Below are positions 8,790-18,043 of a stretch of DNA of 35,153 nucleotides, in pieces. Both the position numbers and the translations under genes were made by a program. The stretch is from Candidatus Hydrogenedentota bacterium (GTDB taxonomy: Bacteria; Hydrogenedentota; Hydrogenedentia; Hydrogenedentales; CAITNO01). Numbering within the stretch: the stretch's first letter is position 1; every line of letters begins with the position of its first letter. The notes below the pieces were generated by a model, which was not told the origin of the DNA, searched no databases, and was given only the letters and a program-made list of their open reading frames with translations. The DNA lies in NCBI GenBank assembly GCA_018056705.1, contig JAGPFE010000036.1:1-35153 (forward strand). Direction: 5' to 3'.

Positions 8790-9744
8790 GAAGCATCTCC
8801 GTGATCCCATAGGGTTTCGGCGTGAACCGCGTGGACAGCGGCATGGCCACCCGGCCGGATTCGGGCCACGTGAACGCGTTGTCGGCGGTCGCGGCGGCCC
8901 GGATCATCGGGGCCAGCGTGTCGGTAAGGGCCTGGACGTCCGGGTATACCACCCCGTTGACAAAACCCTTTTCCAGGGGTTCCCCCACGGTTTCCGGCCA
9001 CCCCGTGCCGACAATGCCCACGTAGCCCGCCCGTTTCGTTTCCGTCGCGGCCGAGGCCAGGGCGTTCAGGTGATAGGGTTCCACGGCCACGTAGCCGGCC
9101 AGTTCAGGGTGTTTTTCCAACAGTTCCCGGGCATTTTCCCGGGCCGCCCCTGGATCGCCATTGTCCTCCATGATCTGCCGGGAGGTTATTTCCCCGGCTT
9201 TCAGCGCGTCTTCCAGTGCCTTTCGCAGGGTTTTCAGGCAGGGATCGTCGTTCCGTCGGTTCAGCACGCCGATCAGCAGCCCGTCGGGAACACATTGGCG
9301 GATCAGGTCGGCGAACAGGCGCCCCAGGGCCTCCGGATCGGGGGAAACGGCAACTTTCCGTCCCGATTCGGGCGCGTCCGCTCCCAGCAGCAGCAAGGGC
9401 TTATCGAGCGATACGCCCTTGAAACTCGCGCCGGGTTCGATCGGGCTGGCAGGCCACACCAGGAGCACGGCGGCGTCCCCCTTATTCAGTTCTGCCAGTT
9501 TTTCGGCTTGGGATTCCGGTAACGGCGTGGCCGGCGCGACCACCCGAAGGGTAATGTCCCGCTCCGCGAGCACCTTGCCCAGGGCGTTGCCGAAATCGGT
9601 CATCCACGCGGTGCCATCGGTCAGAAATGCCGCCATGACCGGTTCCGCGGATGCCGCGTCCATTCCGGATAGCCCGGCCGCGAGCGTAATCATCAGGCTA
9701 CCCACAATGATCTTAGCCGCGATCAACGCGTTTTTCCTGGTCAT
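8716..9744 (-). CDS. Periplasmic sugar-binding protein (type I PBP, RbsB-like)
   Basis: 342 residues. A signal peptide (MTRKNALIAAKIIVGSLM..., cleavage likely after ASA) is followed by a two-lobed type I periplasmic-binding fold: PVMAAFLTDGTAWMTDFGNALGKVL, the AVLLVWPASPIEPG loop, DLIRQCVPDGLLIGVLN, and a second lobe with VGIVGTGWPETV, FVNGVVYPDVQALTD and the tail TRFTPKPYGITEML. These are the features of the ribose/galactose-binding group (Peripla_BP_4). No ABC permease or ATPase lies nearby, so it may serve a remote transporter or a sensor (inference). The ATG at 9744 sits 8 bases behind GAGG; a second ATG at 9750 is closer than usual. It starts 15 bases after the hydrolase gene. Confidence 0.78.
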   Translation of the reverse strand: MTRKNALIAAKIIVGSLMITLAAGLSGMDAASAEPVMAAFLTDGTAWMTDFGNALGKVLAERDITLRVVAPATPLPESQAEKLAELNKGDAAVLLVWPASPIEPGASFKGVSLDKPLLLLGADAPESGRKVAVSPDPEALGRLFADLIRQCVPDGLLIGVLNRRNDDPCLKTLRKALEDALKAGEITSRQIMEDNGDPGAARENARELLEKHPELAGYVAVEPYHLNALASAATETKRAGYVGIVGTGWPETVGEPLEKGFVNGVVYPDVQALTDTLAPMIRAAATADNAFTWPESGRVAMPLSTRFTPKPYGITEMLHGLPGDWNIKAPADKPQPPARKFD

Positions 9745-9759
9745 TATCATTTCCTCGTG

Positions 9760-10608
9760 CTACGCGCGGGTCTCCGCGCGCTGTTGAAGCCACTCCGTCA
9801 CTTCCTGGAAGAAGATCGCCTTATCCAGATCGTTCCACAGTTCGTGGAATCCGCCATCGAAGATCCGCAGGGTTTTGTCGCTCGAGGCGGCTTTTTCATG
9901 CAGTTCGCGCGTACCCGCTGCGGGCACGATGGGGTCCGCGCTGCCATGTAGTGCCAGGAAGGGCAAGGTGATCCGGCCATATGCTTCCTGAACCTGCTGA
10001 ATAACGCGGATAAATTCCGCGCCCGTGCGGGCCGCCACGTATCCATGGTACGCCAGCGGGTCTTCGTCCGCGGCCTGGACTACCTCCGGATCCCGGGAAA
10101 GTCCCCTGTTGTCCACGCGTCCCGCGGGCACCAGCGGCAGCAGGACGCCCAGCAGGGGAGCGATTTTTTTCAGCCACTCCGGAACGTCGTCGTTCAGGGC
10201 CAGGAAAGGACTGCTGAACACCACGCCCCGCGCGCCCGGTGCCCGGGTCTGCAGGTAACGGGCCAGCACCATGCCGCCCATGCTGTGCCCCATCAGAAAC
10301 CACGGCCTCTCCGTCAGTTGATCCCGGTGAAACGCCAGGAAGGCGTCCAGGTCTTCCAGGAGGAGGTCGAATCGTTCGATGTAGGCCCGCCTGCCCGGGG
10401 ATCGACCGTGCCCCCGCTGGTCATAGGCATACACCGAAAACCCCGCTGCGTTCAGGACGTCCGCCACGCCATGATAACGTCCGCTGTGATCGCCGTATCC
10501 GTGAATCAGCACAACCGCCCCCTGCGGGGCTTCCCGCTCCCACCGGCGGGCGAACAGCCGGATCCCGGCGGCCCCGTCAACCGCGTACTCGAAATATCCC
10601 GCCTTCAT
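9760..10608 (-). CDS. Alpha/beta hydrolase, monoacylglycerol-lipase type
   Basis: Serine hydrolase of the Hydrolase_4/monoacylglycerol lipase group, 282 residues, no signal peptide. It shows oxyanion motif HGYGDHSGRY, YDQRGHGRSPG, nucleophile elbow GHSMGG (Ser), catalytic Asp in HGSADPIVP and catalytic His in DGGFHELWND. Likely substrates are monoacylglycerols or similar esters, but specificity cannot be read from the sequence. The ATG at 10608 follows GGAGGG. The open frame continues upstream to 10758, but that part covers the divergent promoter region and lacks family sequence. It is probably the first gene of a three-gene minus-strand operon. Confidence 0.88.
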   Translation of the reverse strand: MKAGYFEYAVDGAAGIRLFARRWEREAPQGAVVLIHGYGDHSGRYHGVADVLNAAGFSVYAYDQRGHGRSPGRRAYIERFDLLLEDLDAFLAFHRDQLTERPWFLMGHSMGGMVLARYLQTRAPGARGVVFSSPFLALNDDVPEWLKKIAPLLGVLLPLVPAGRVDNRGLSRDPEVVQAADEDPLAYHGYVAARTGAEFIRVIQQVQEAYGRITLPFLALHGSADPIVPAAGTRELHEKAASSDKTLRIFDGGFHELWNDLDKAIFFQEVTEWLQQRAETRA

Positions 10609-10714
10609 GGCGCTTCCCTCCGTTTTCGTGGCTGCGTGACACAAATCACAATACCGCCCTGGGCATCCCGAATTCCACTTGCCGGTGTCCCACGTCTCGG
10701 GGTATGATCGATCC

Positions 10715-11710
10715 ATGGGTAACGCGGACCGGCAAATCCGATGGGGTATTCTGGGCACGGGCGTGATCGCCAGGGCCTTCGTGGAGGGTTTGCGTCATGC
10801 CCGGGGCGCGGTGTCGCGCGCGGTGGGATCGAGGTCTCTGGCGACCGCGCGCGCCTTCGGCGAGCGCCACGGTGTTCCGGTATGGTACGGTTCCTACGAA
10901 CAACTGGCCGCCGATCCTGAAGTGGACGTGATCTACGTGGCCACGCCTCACGCCCTGCACATGGAGCATACCCTGCTTGGACTCGACGCGGGCAAGGCCG
11001 TGCTCTGCGAGAAACCCTTCGCCCTGAACGCTTCGCAGGCAGAACGGATGATCCGACGGGCCCGGGAAGCCCGCCTGTTTCTGATGGAAGCCATGTGGAC
11101 GCGTTTTCTTCCAGCGGTACGCGTGGCCCGGCGCTGGCTGGCTGAAGGACGGATCGGTTCCCTGCGCCTGGTCCAGGCTGATTTCGGGTTCCGCGCGGAA
11201 CGGGGCGAGGAACCCAAGTTGTTTGATCCCACGTTGGGCGGCGGAGCCCTGCTGGACGTGGGGTGTTACCCCGTTTCCCTGGCCTGCTGGCTGTTTGGCG
11301 CGGAACCCATGGAGATCACGGGGTGTGCCGCGTTGGGGCCCACGGGCGTGGATGAGTGGGGCGCGGCTGTCCTGCGGTTTCCCGGTGACGGTATCGCCCA
11401 GGCGGCCTGTGCCATCCGCGTGGAAACGCCGCAGGAAGCCGTGCTGTCCGGAGATACCGGCGTGATCCGCCTGAAGCCGCCCTTCTGGCGATGCGAACGG
11501 ATTACCCTTGAACGGGATGGGCGCGTCGAGGAGGAAGCGCGCTTTCCCCTTGAGGGCAACGGGTATAACTACGAAGCCGAGGCGGTCATGGACTGCCTGC
11601 GCGAGGGCCGCGTTGACCATCCGGACATGCCGTTGGACGAGAGCCTCATGATTACGCGGACGCTGGACCGGATTCGATCGATCTGGGGCGTTCGGTATCC
11701 CGGAGAATAG
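10715..11710 (+). CDS. Gfo/Idh/MocA-family NAD(P)-dependent oxidoreductase
   Basis: 331 residues from ATG 10715. N-terminal Rossmann fold with GILGTGVIA (11-19), then DVIYVATPHALH and the catalytic CEKPF (K100). The C-terminal domain has GGGALLDVGCYPVSLACWLFG (D181, Y185), typical of the dihydrodiol/xylose dehydrogenase branch. Such enzymes oxidise sugars or cyclitols using NAD(P). The substrate is unknown. It is divergent from the hydrolase, with TTGCCG (10679-10684) and TATGAT (10703-10708) 18 bases apart immediately before the ATG, which would make a very short or leaderless mRNA (weak inference). Its stop is TAG. It converges with the sialidase gene, leaving only 16 bases between. Confidence 0.93.
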   Translation: MGNADRQIRWGILGTGVIARAFVEGLRHARGAVSRAVGSRSLATARAFGERHGVPVWYGSYEQLAADPEVDVIYVATPHALHMEHTLLGLDAGKAVLCEKPFALNASQAERMIRRAREARLFLMEAMWTRFLPAVRVARRWLAEGRIGSLRLVQADFGFRAERGEEPKLFDPTLGGGALLDVGCYPVSLACWLFGAEPMEITGCAALGPTGVDEWGAAVLRFPGDGIAQAACAIRVETPQEAVLSGDTGVIRLKPPFWRCERITLERDGRVEEEARFPLEGNGYNYEAEAVMDCLREGRVDHPDMPLDESLMITRTLDRIRSIWGVRYPGE

Positions 11711-11726
11711 GCGTCACCGGGGTACC

Positions 11727-13583
11727 CTACCGGTTGAGATTATCCGTAATCTGATATACCCGGACGTAGTCCACGCAGAAATAATCCGGAAGATTGGCCT
11801 GATCGATCTCGCCAGCCCACTTGCCGATTTCTTCGGTCAACTTGATATACAAGGGTACGCGACACACGCCGCCCGCCGACGTAGACCAGGTTTCCATGCC
11901 GTCCACGTAGAAAACGTAACCATCTGGACGCCACCAGAGTCCGAAGGTATGCCAGCCGCTTTCCACGCCAGGAACTTGCGCTTCCTTTCCTTCCGATTTA
12001 TGGTGCTCACCATATCCGTTCCAATGTATGGCGTGGTTGATCCGACCATCCCGCCATGGTTTTTCCATGATGTCGATTTCCGCGCCATCCTCGCCGCCCA
12101 GTTCCAGCGAGTCTATCCCCTGCGCGGGCATCAGCCAGAACGCGGGCCAGTGCCCCGGCTGGGTGGGCAGTTTACAGCGCGCTTCCCAGTATCCATACAG
12201 GGCTTCGAAACGTCCCCGGGTCCGGATCGCGCCGGAAGTGTACCTGTTTCCGTCTTTACGTGTACGCAGTACCAGCGCACCCTGGCCATCGAGATAAGCG
12301 TCCTGTTGTACCCAGAAGCCATCCCGCCTGGGATAGTCACCCATGATTTCCCATTTCTCAGGGTTCAGGGTGGCCCCGTCAAATTCATCCTGCCAGACCA
12401 GTTTCCAGGTCTGGCCGGGGGGCAGGGGCGGGAGCGATTCATCAGGGTACGTCAAGGAAGGTCGATACTGGAAGCGCGCGAACCGGATCGATTCATACGG
12501 TTGCCCGGTGCCCGCCTCGTACAGGCAGGCCCCCTCGCCATTTGGGAGCGCGGCGAGGGAGGAATACGCGGAGGGTCCTTCGTGTAATACCCGAAGGATC
12601 GACCATGTCTGGCCCTCGTCACGGCTGATCCGCACCGTCATGTTTTCTCTTTTTTTCTGGCTCGCGGGATTGCTGAACAGCAGGATGCCCGGCTCGCTAC
12701 CTTCCGGCCAGCGTAACCGGGTGATCGAAGCCTGGCAGATCGGTTCGATCAGGTCCGGCTGGAAATGCTGGTCTTCCCAGGTCAGGCCGCCGTCGCGACT
12801 GAAAGCTACCTGGCGGCAGCGCTGTTCGGGGTTGTAGTTCCGCGCGTTCAGCATCAGCGAGCCATCGGCCAGTTCCACCACTTCGCACTCGTTCACGCCG
12901 GCCTGGGGTGTCCTGCCGCCAAGGTGCCAGGTCTCTCCGTGGTCGTCGGAATAGATCACGTGGGAGTAATAATCTTTCGTCTCCGCCTCGACGTGGTCGC
13001 AGGGAATAATCAGCCGTCCTTTATGGGGTTCCCTTTGCTTCTGGATACCGGAGCCAGGCCCGGTGGCGTACCAGGTCCAGTCGTCCCGCTTGACATCTTT
13101 CGTGATTTCCCTGGGGGCACTCCACGTGTGGCCGTCGTCCCGGGACACCGTGGCGTACACCCTTCGGGTGTCTTTGCTGCGCCGGGCAATGATGTCCTTT
13201 TCCTGATCGTCTCCTCGATTCCATGTCATGAGAAGCCAGATCGCGCCGGTGTCCCGGTCTACCACCGCGCAGGGATTGCCGCTCGTGTTACCGGGATCAT
13301 CCCACACCACCTCCGGCGCGCTCCACGTTTCTCCGAGGTCTTCAGATCGTCGCGCCACAATGGCGATATCTCCCGTGTCGCTGGCACGCTGCTTGCGTCC
13401 CTCGCAGAAGGCGATCAGGGTCCCCGAGGTTGTTACGGTGAGCGCTGGAATCCGGTAGGTATGGAACCCGGCGTTACCCTGCTGAAACAGTGCGATGCCT
13501 GCCGGCTCGGCGTGGCCGGTCTCCAGGGAGGTCAGGATCGTCATGCCTGCCAGCATCCACGCCGTCGACCTATGAAAAAGCAT
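11727..13583 (-). CDS. Secreted two-domain enzyme: GH33-like sialidase fused to GH16 glucanase
   Basis: 618 residues with a signal peptide (core [13 protein letters not shown], end near 25). Residues about 28-375 form a sialidase propeller: the FRIP-type YRIPAL (R44), five Asp boxes S-x-D-x-G-x-T-W at 80, 147, 212, 262 and 320, NECEVVEL (231-238) and the nucleophile-region motif [13 protein letters not shown] (Tyr340). Residues about 390-612 are a GH16 beta-jelly roll: [28 protein letters not shown], and the catalytic EIDIME with Glu502 and Glu507. GH16 cleaves beta-1,3/1,4-glucans, agar or carrageenan, so the fusion would attack a sialylated or mixed glycan (inference). ATG 13583 follows GGGAGG at good spacing. 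Confidence 0.93.
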   Translation of the reverse strand: MLFHRSTAWMLAGMTILTSLETGHAEPAGIALFQQGNAGFHTYRIPALTVTTSGTLIAFCEGRKQRASDTGDIAIVARRSEDLGETWSAPEVVWDDPGNTSGNPCAVVDRDTGAIWLLMTWNRGDDQEKDIIARRSKDTRRVYATVSRDDGHTWSAPREITKDVKRDDWTWYATGPGSGIQKQREPHKGRLIIPCDHVEAETKDYYSHVIYSDDHGETWHLGGRTPQAGVNECEVVELADGSLMLNARNYNPEQRCRQVAFSRDGGLTWEDQHFQPDLIEPICQASITRLRWPEGSEPGILLFSNPASQKKRENMTVRISRDEGQTWSILRVLHEGPSAYSSLAALPNGEGACLYEAGTGQPYESIRFARFQYRPSLTYPDESLPPLPPGQTWKLVWQDEFDGATLNPEKWEIMGDYPRRDGFWVQQDAYLDGQGALVLRTRKDGNRYTSGAIRTRGRFEALYGYWEARCKLPTQPGHWPAFWLMPAQGIDSLELGGEDGAEIDIMEKPWRDGRINHAIHWNGYGEHHKSEGKEAQVPGVESGWHTFGLWWRPDGYVFYVDGMETWSTSAGGVCRVPLYIKLTEEIGKWAGEIDQANLPDYFCVDYVRVYQITDNLNR

Positions 13584-13888
13584 AATGCGGCCTCCCTGGA
13601 TCGCGCGATCCGTCTATCTCTGGACATGGTGAATCTTGCGCCGGTTTCTCTTCATGGCGATTCGGATTTGCGCGCGGTTCGATATGTTCTCGAATGAGGG
13701 ACATGTTACAGGTTCCTGCTCAGGCGGCTCTACATCCGTGGGGTATGGCTGGTTGCGAGGGAATAATCCACTTTTCCAGGACGCTCACAACCCTAAATTT
13801 AACAGAATCATTGTTTTTGCCTAAGACAAAGCTCACAGAACCCCGAAAAAAATAAGGATATGTTCAAACGCGAACGAGGAGACCTCGT
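13584..13888. other. 305-base divergent intergenic region
   Basis: Lies between the divergent sialidase and phosphatase genes and must hold both promoters. It becomes AT-rich toward 13790-13865. I see no convincing -35/-10 pair, RNA gene or coding sequence in it. Its only clear structure is the hairpin at 13874-13888. Confidence 0.6.
13874..13888 (+). promoter_or_regulatory. Hairpin that covers the ribosome-binding site
   Basis: ACGAGG-AGA-CCTCGT is a perfect 6-bp stem with a 3-base loop that contains the Shine-Dalgarno AGGAGA and ends one base before the ATG at 13889. If it folds in the mRNA it would hide the ribosome site. Confidence 0.45.
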
Positions 13889-15532
13889 ATGTTTCGGCGA
13901 CAAAATTGCCTCGGGATGTGCGTGTTCGCGGCGTTGGTGTTGTCCGTGACCGCGTGGGCTGCGCCGCTCCGCCTTGTCGTGCAACTGACCATTGACGGGC
14001 TGCCCACGGAACTGTTGCTGCGGCATGTCGATCGTCTCAATCCCGAGGGGCTTGGAAAGATCGCTGGCACTGGGATGGTATATACCGGCGCGGAAATTCC
14101 TTGGACAACCACGTTTACGGCCGTTGGGCACGCCGGATTATTCACCGGGGCCCTGCCTGCCTGGCACGGCATCATCGGTAATGAATGGCTGGATCGGGAA
14201 AGTGGCGAAGAGGTCTACTGCGTGGAGGATCCACGGCACACCACGCTGGACGCGCCGGGTAAGCCTCATGAGGGCACTTCGCCAGCCAACCTGCTCTCCA
14301 CGACGATCGGCGACGAGTTGATTCGGGCGACGGATGGGCGGGCAAAGGTGTTCAGTGTTTCGACGAAGGACCGGGGAGCCATACTGCCAGCTGGTAAGTT
14401 TGGAAAGGCCTTCTGGTACCACAAGGATGCGGCCACCATGGTAACCAGTACATATTATTATTCTGAAAGTCCGGCCTAGCTGGTCTCTTGGCGTGAACGT
14501 TTTCCGATCAGTCAGAACCGGCACGCGGTCTGGATGCTGGCTCGGGATCCAGAAGATTACGATCGCCTTAATCTTGACGATCGGGAAGTTGAAAAGGGTC
14601 CCTTGGGGGCCATTTTCCCCCACGATCTCGGGGTGCTATCCGATACACAATTACCGGCGGAATTGCCATGGACACCCTTCATAGATAAATGGACCCTGGA
14701 GTTGGCCCTTACCATCCTGAAGGAAGAACAACTCGGCCAGGATGACGTGCCGGATATGCTCTGCGTGAGTTTTTCGGCGATGGATTACGTGCACCACCGG
14801 TATGGGCCTGACAGCCTGGAGTCGGAAGACACGCTTTATCGTGTTGACGCCCTGATAGCCCGATTGCTGAACGAACTAGACGGGCTGGTTGGCCTGGAGC
14901 ACACGCTCATCGCCGTGTCTTCGGATCATGGGTTTGGCCGGGCCCCGGAACAGGTCCGGGCGGAGGGCCTGTCTGCCGAGCGGATTACAAGAGATCAGCT
15001 GGAAGCCCAGTTGGCGGATCTGTCCGATCAACTGTCCCGGTCGGCGGGATCGAGCATTACCGCCCGGTTCATGAGCCCGTTTATCTACCTGCGCCACGAG
15101 AACGGGCAGCCGGTTAACCCGTCCCTTCGGGAAAAGGCCGTCCGGATCGCGGGAACCTGGTCCTGGACGGCATGGGTGGCAACCGCGGACCTGTTGCGGA
15201 CGGGAGGCGTGCCCCGGGACGCCCTGTTTGAACGGGCTACCACATCGTTCCGGGCGGACCGGGGTGGTGACGTTCTGGTGATCGTCCGCCCATGGTATAT
15301 CGTGGAAACCGCCGAAACGGCATGGTCCGCCACTCATGGAAGCCCCTACAATTATGACACGCGCGTTCCAGTGCTTTTCGCGGGGGCTGGATTGTCCCCG
15401 GCCCAGATTACCCGTCCGATTACCCCCCTGGACATCCCAGCTACCTTAGCCGCCTGCCTGAATATCACCCCTCCACCCGCCTGTTCGGGAACACCGCTGC
15501 CCGAGATCGTGGGCGGGATCACGGGCAGATAG
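13889..15532 (+). pseudogene. Secreted alkaline-phosphatase-superfamily enzyme, interrupted by an in-frame TAG
   Basis: The 547-codon frame is open except for TAG at 14477-14479 (codon 197). Signal peptide (FAALVLSVTAWA). Superfamily motifs before the stop: QLTIDGLPTELL (Asp36), the nucleophile region WTTTFTAVGHAGLFTG (Thr 73-77), and PAWHGIIGNEWLD. After it: SFSAMDYVHHRYGP, SSDHGFG, and the late metal-His region THGSPYNYDTRVPVLFAG. These match the PafA-like type I phosphodiesterase/alkaline phosphatase group. The stop falls in YYYSESPA-stop-LVSWRERF, where relatives usually have Trp (PAW), so one G-to-A change (TGG to TAG) explains it. The rest of the reading frame is undamaged and ends in another TAG. 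It may be a recent nonsense mutation, a sequencing error or readthrough. Confidence 0.85.
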
Positions 15533-15729
15533 ATCGGCACGCGTTACGGAAGGCGGTGGAAAGCGCGGCTTTTTCCGGTGCGGGAAACGGGAACTCGCCT
15601 GATCGTCCGTAACCGGGTTTCAGCCCACCCCGTGGTCGCACGCCTGGGACGGTTCCATTCGATACGCGCTTTCCCGGGCGTGACGTTCTCCTCGGAGGGG
15701 TTCGTCCTTTCCACGGAACGCCCCCTGGC

Positions 15730-16821
15730 TTATCCGCCGGCTAGTCTGGCTTTCAGGTGCTGCAGGTTCAGCGTCAGGATGTCCCGGGCTTCCGCGGCCA
15801 GCCGGTTCTGATCGAAGGCCGCGCGGATATCGTCCAAGGCCCGGTCGAACGCCTGCGCCAGATCCGGGGGCGTCCCGGCCTCAACGGTTCCTTCCGCCAG
15901 CCGCCGCAGCAGATCCGTCACCGAGGCCGGAACCGATTCCGGTGTTTCTATCCATCCGGCCTCTGCGAATTTCAGCAGATCCTTCAGCAACCGGCCGGCC
16001 AGTTGGGCTGGCGGCCAGGCCGGATCATATAGCGCGCATACGGTATAACCTGTATCCAGATATGGGATTACCTGATTGAATTTAATGTCTTCACGATAAA
16101 GGTAATAACACTCTGGAAACGGTTTGTCCTCTAATCCGGGGGGCATCACCGGATTCAAATGACTCCACCGGCGGGAAAACGGCACATATTCATATGTTCC
16201 CGGTCCCGGGAGTAAAGGGGAGGCATAGGTGGCAAAAACATTCCCTGATTTACACATCTGAGTATCGCATGAATAGATTCTGCTTGCGTGAATCGACCCA
16301 TCATTTGAAACGTACGCGGAATTTATCCCCACTAATGTCAGGTTTTTGGCTTTTAATTGTCTCACGGTTTTCAGGTCTCTGCTGTGTTTTCGGTTGGGCG
16401 CGAATTCGACGTCCGGAATATAGTTGATTTCACTCTCCGGGTTCGCTTCCAGTTCCAGTACCATTCCCTCACGCCACTGAGGGTTTTCCGGAGTCCAATA
16501 GAGACGGGTAAGGTAGCAGTAACGATCATTGCTGAACACGGTTTCCGTGGTTATCCGGTAATGGAAATCAAACACATACTCCCGGCAGCAGATAGCCTTT
16601 GGATACCCTTTCTTTTTTGAGGTTTCGTCAGCCTCTTCCACGACGCATATCTGGTTCGACTGTTTGTCGATGACTACACAGGGTCCACCAAGATCATCCG
16701 GGATCTGTGCCATACTCTCGACTACCGGAACATTCAGTTGTGTGATATCTACCGGAGGAAATGCTTTCCACGGTGTAAGTTCAGTTAAAACCAACATGAC
16801 GGAAAGTGTGAAGTGTACCAT
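15730..16821 (-). CDS. Secreted protein of unknown function
   Basis: 363 residues. The N-terminus VHFTLSVMLVLTELTPW is hydrophobic and may be a signal peptide. I recognise no domain. The middle contains several Cys (CVVIDK, ICVVEE, ICCREY, SCDTQMCKSG) and tyrosine-rich segments (ECYYLYRED, TYEYVPFSRRW) that suggest a beta-rich extracytoplasmic protein. The last 110 residues are helical (LAGRLLKDLLKFAEAG, LTLNLQHLKARL). The ATG at 16821 lies 13 bases after the stop of the 16835-18007 gene and follows AAGGG, so the two are probably one transcript. The N-terminal two thirds is less GC-rich than most of the window, while the C-terminal helical part is back to normal GC. Confidence 0.65.
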   Translation of the reverse strand: MVHFTLSVMLVLTELTPWKAFPPVDITQLNVPVVESMAQIPDDLGGPCVVIDKQSNQICVVEEADETSKKKGYPKAICCREYVFDFHYRITTETVFSNDRYCYLTRLYWTPENPQWREGMVLELEANPESEINYIPDVEFAPNRKHSRDLKTVRQLKAKNLTLVGINSAYVSNDGSIHASRIYSCDTQMCKSGNVFATYASPLLPGPGTYEYVPFSRRWSHLNPVMPPGLEDKPFPECYYLYREDIKFNQVIPYLDTGYTVCALYDPAWPPAQLAGRLLKDLLKFAEAGWIETPESVPASVTDLLRRLAEGTVEAGTPPDLAQAFDRALDDIRAAFDQNRLAAEARDILTLNLQHLKARLAGG

Positions 16822-16834
16822 GTCACGTTAACCC

Positions 16835-18007
16835 TTAGAACCAGACCACGTGGTAGTGCGTATTACTTCCTTCATCATCATAATATTTTATGAAACCGTC
16901 ATTTTTCATGCTCTGGAGAATATCCCCTAACGCCTGAATCTGACTTTGGTTCAAATTAGCCCACCCAATGTCTGTGCAGTTCCCAATCCTGTGGGAAGAA
17001 TGAGGTGTACTCCAGTTCCCATACAGGTCAAATATACCTCCCCATTGAAGACTACAATCGTTAATTCGCATATATGTTACTTTAAGTACATTATTATTAC
17101 CCCATCTATTAAGTAATTCATAAAGCATGGATAATGATTTCAGATAGTGGTTTGATGGATGGATTGAGGTATCTCCCACTAACGCATATAGAAAACTAGA
17201 AGTGGGTGCGGGAATTTCCTGTAAACCGGGGAAATTAACCATGACGGCTGTGGCTATCCTACCAACGCTACATCCCGACGCTCCCACAAATTCAATCTGC
17301 CCTACCTGACTGGCCGTATAGGTAAAATCAAGTCTCCCCGCCTGATTGCCCACCGGGGCCGTTACAATCCCCGCCGGTTTTTTTCCGCTGTGTGGGTGCT
17401 GGTGCGGACCAACCATATCCCATGCTTCCGTACTCATCGTAATGGTTGATGCTGTGAGCCCATGCAGGTTGGCAGAAGAAGGCGTGATATTGATCCAGCC
17501 ATTAACCATAGAATCATTATTCGTTGGGCCCGTATTGGCCGGATAGATATCGGAATAACGGGTAAATGCTATCGATACCGGTTTCCAGACGGCTACGGTT
17601 ACCGGGACATGTGTCTGGACCGATTTATCCCCCTGGAAGACCGCCTGGGCGGACACGGTATAACTCCCGGACGTATTCCACAACATTCTTCCCTGCAATT
17701 TTTTCGGGCAATACGAAAATTCTTCTGTGGGAAAACCGGAAGGGAACCAGGTGACGGTTGAAATCTGCCAGTCGTCACAGGTCAGATTAATGGGTTGTTC
17801 GGTTCCGTCATCCATCACCCGATAGAGGTACACCTCCGCACCCGACCACCAATCGCCCAGACATACAGGGACAGGATCACCGGGCCATAAAAGCCGAGCC
17901 ATCTCGGTGCCAAAATTCCAGTGAAATTCGTACGTTACAGCGTTGACAGGAACAGCCGATAACAGGACCATCGTAATGGTAAGGGCAAAAATATCCATTC
18001 TCTTCAT
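16835..18007 (-). CDS. Secreted AT-rich protein with C-terminal LAS/M15-type metallopeptidase signature
   Basis: 390 residues with a clear signal peptide (MKRMDIFALTITMVLLSAVPVNA). Residues 25-270 are beta-rich and Ig/PKD-like (SGSYTVSAQAVFQGD, GRLDFTYTASQVGQIEFVG). The final 55 residues hold S-x-H-x-x-G-x-x-x-D as S337-H339-G342-D346 (SSHRIGNCTDIGW), then Glu379 and H384-Y-H386 five residues from the end. This is the zinc-ligand layout of LAS peptidases (M15 D,D-carboxypeptidase/VanX/hedgehog fold), though the distance between motifs is short. It could cleave peptidoglycan peptides (inference). Hand-counted GC for 17041-17160 is 36 of 120 bases, far below its neighbours, suggesting acquisition. 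ATG 18007 follows GGAAGG. Confidence 0.7.
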   Translation of the reverse strand: MKRMDIFALTITMVLLSAVPVNAVTYEFHWNFGTEMARLLWPGDPVPVCLGDWWSGAEVYLYRVMDDGTEQPINLTCDDWQISTVTWFPSGFPTEEFSYCPKKLQGRMLWNTSGSYTVSAQAVFQGDKSVQTHVPVTVAVWKPVSIAFTRYSDIYPANTGPTNNDSMVNGWINITPSSANLHGLTASTITMSTEAWDMVGPHQHPHSGKKPAGIVTAPVGNQAGRLDFTYTASQVGQIEFVGASGCSVGRIATAVMVNFPGLQEIPAPTSSFLYALVGDTSIHPSNHYLKSLSMLYELLNRWGNNNVLKVTYMRINDCSLQWGGIFDLYGNWSTPHSSHRIGNCTDIGWANLNQSQIQALGDILQSMKNDGFIKYYDDEGSNTHYHVVWF

Positions 18008-18043
18008 GATATGACCTTCCGCTGTTTTCAGAAAGACATTTTT

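Noticed and set aside
14480..15532. Second half of the phosphatase as an independent gene
   Set aside because: It is in the same frame as the first half, lacks a ribosome site and continues its domain, so one interrupted gene is simpler.
15533..15729. Gene or RNA in the spacer between the phosphatase and the 15730 gene
   Set aside because: No credible start with a ribosome site, no conserved motif and no clear terminator.
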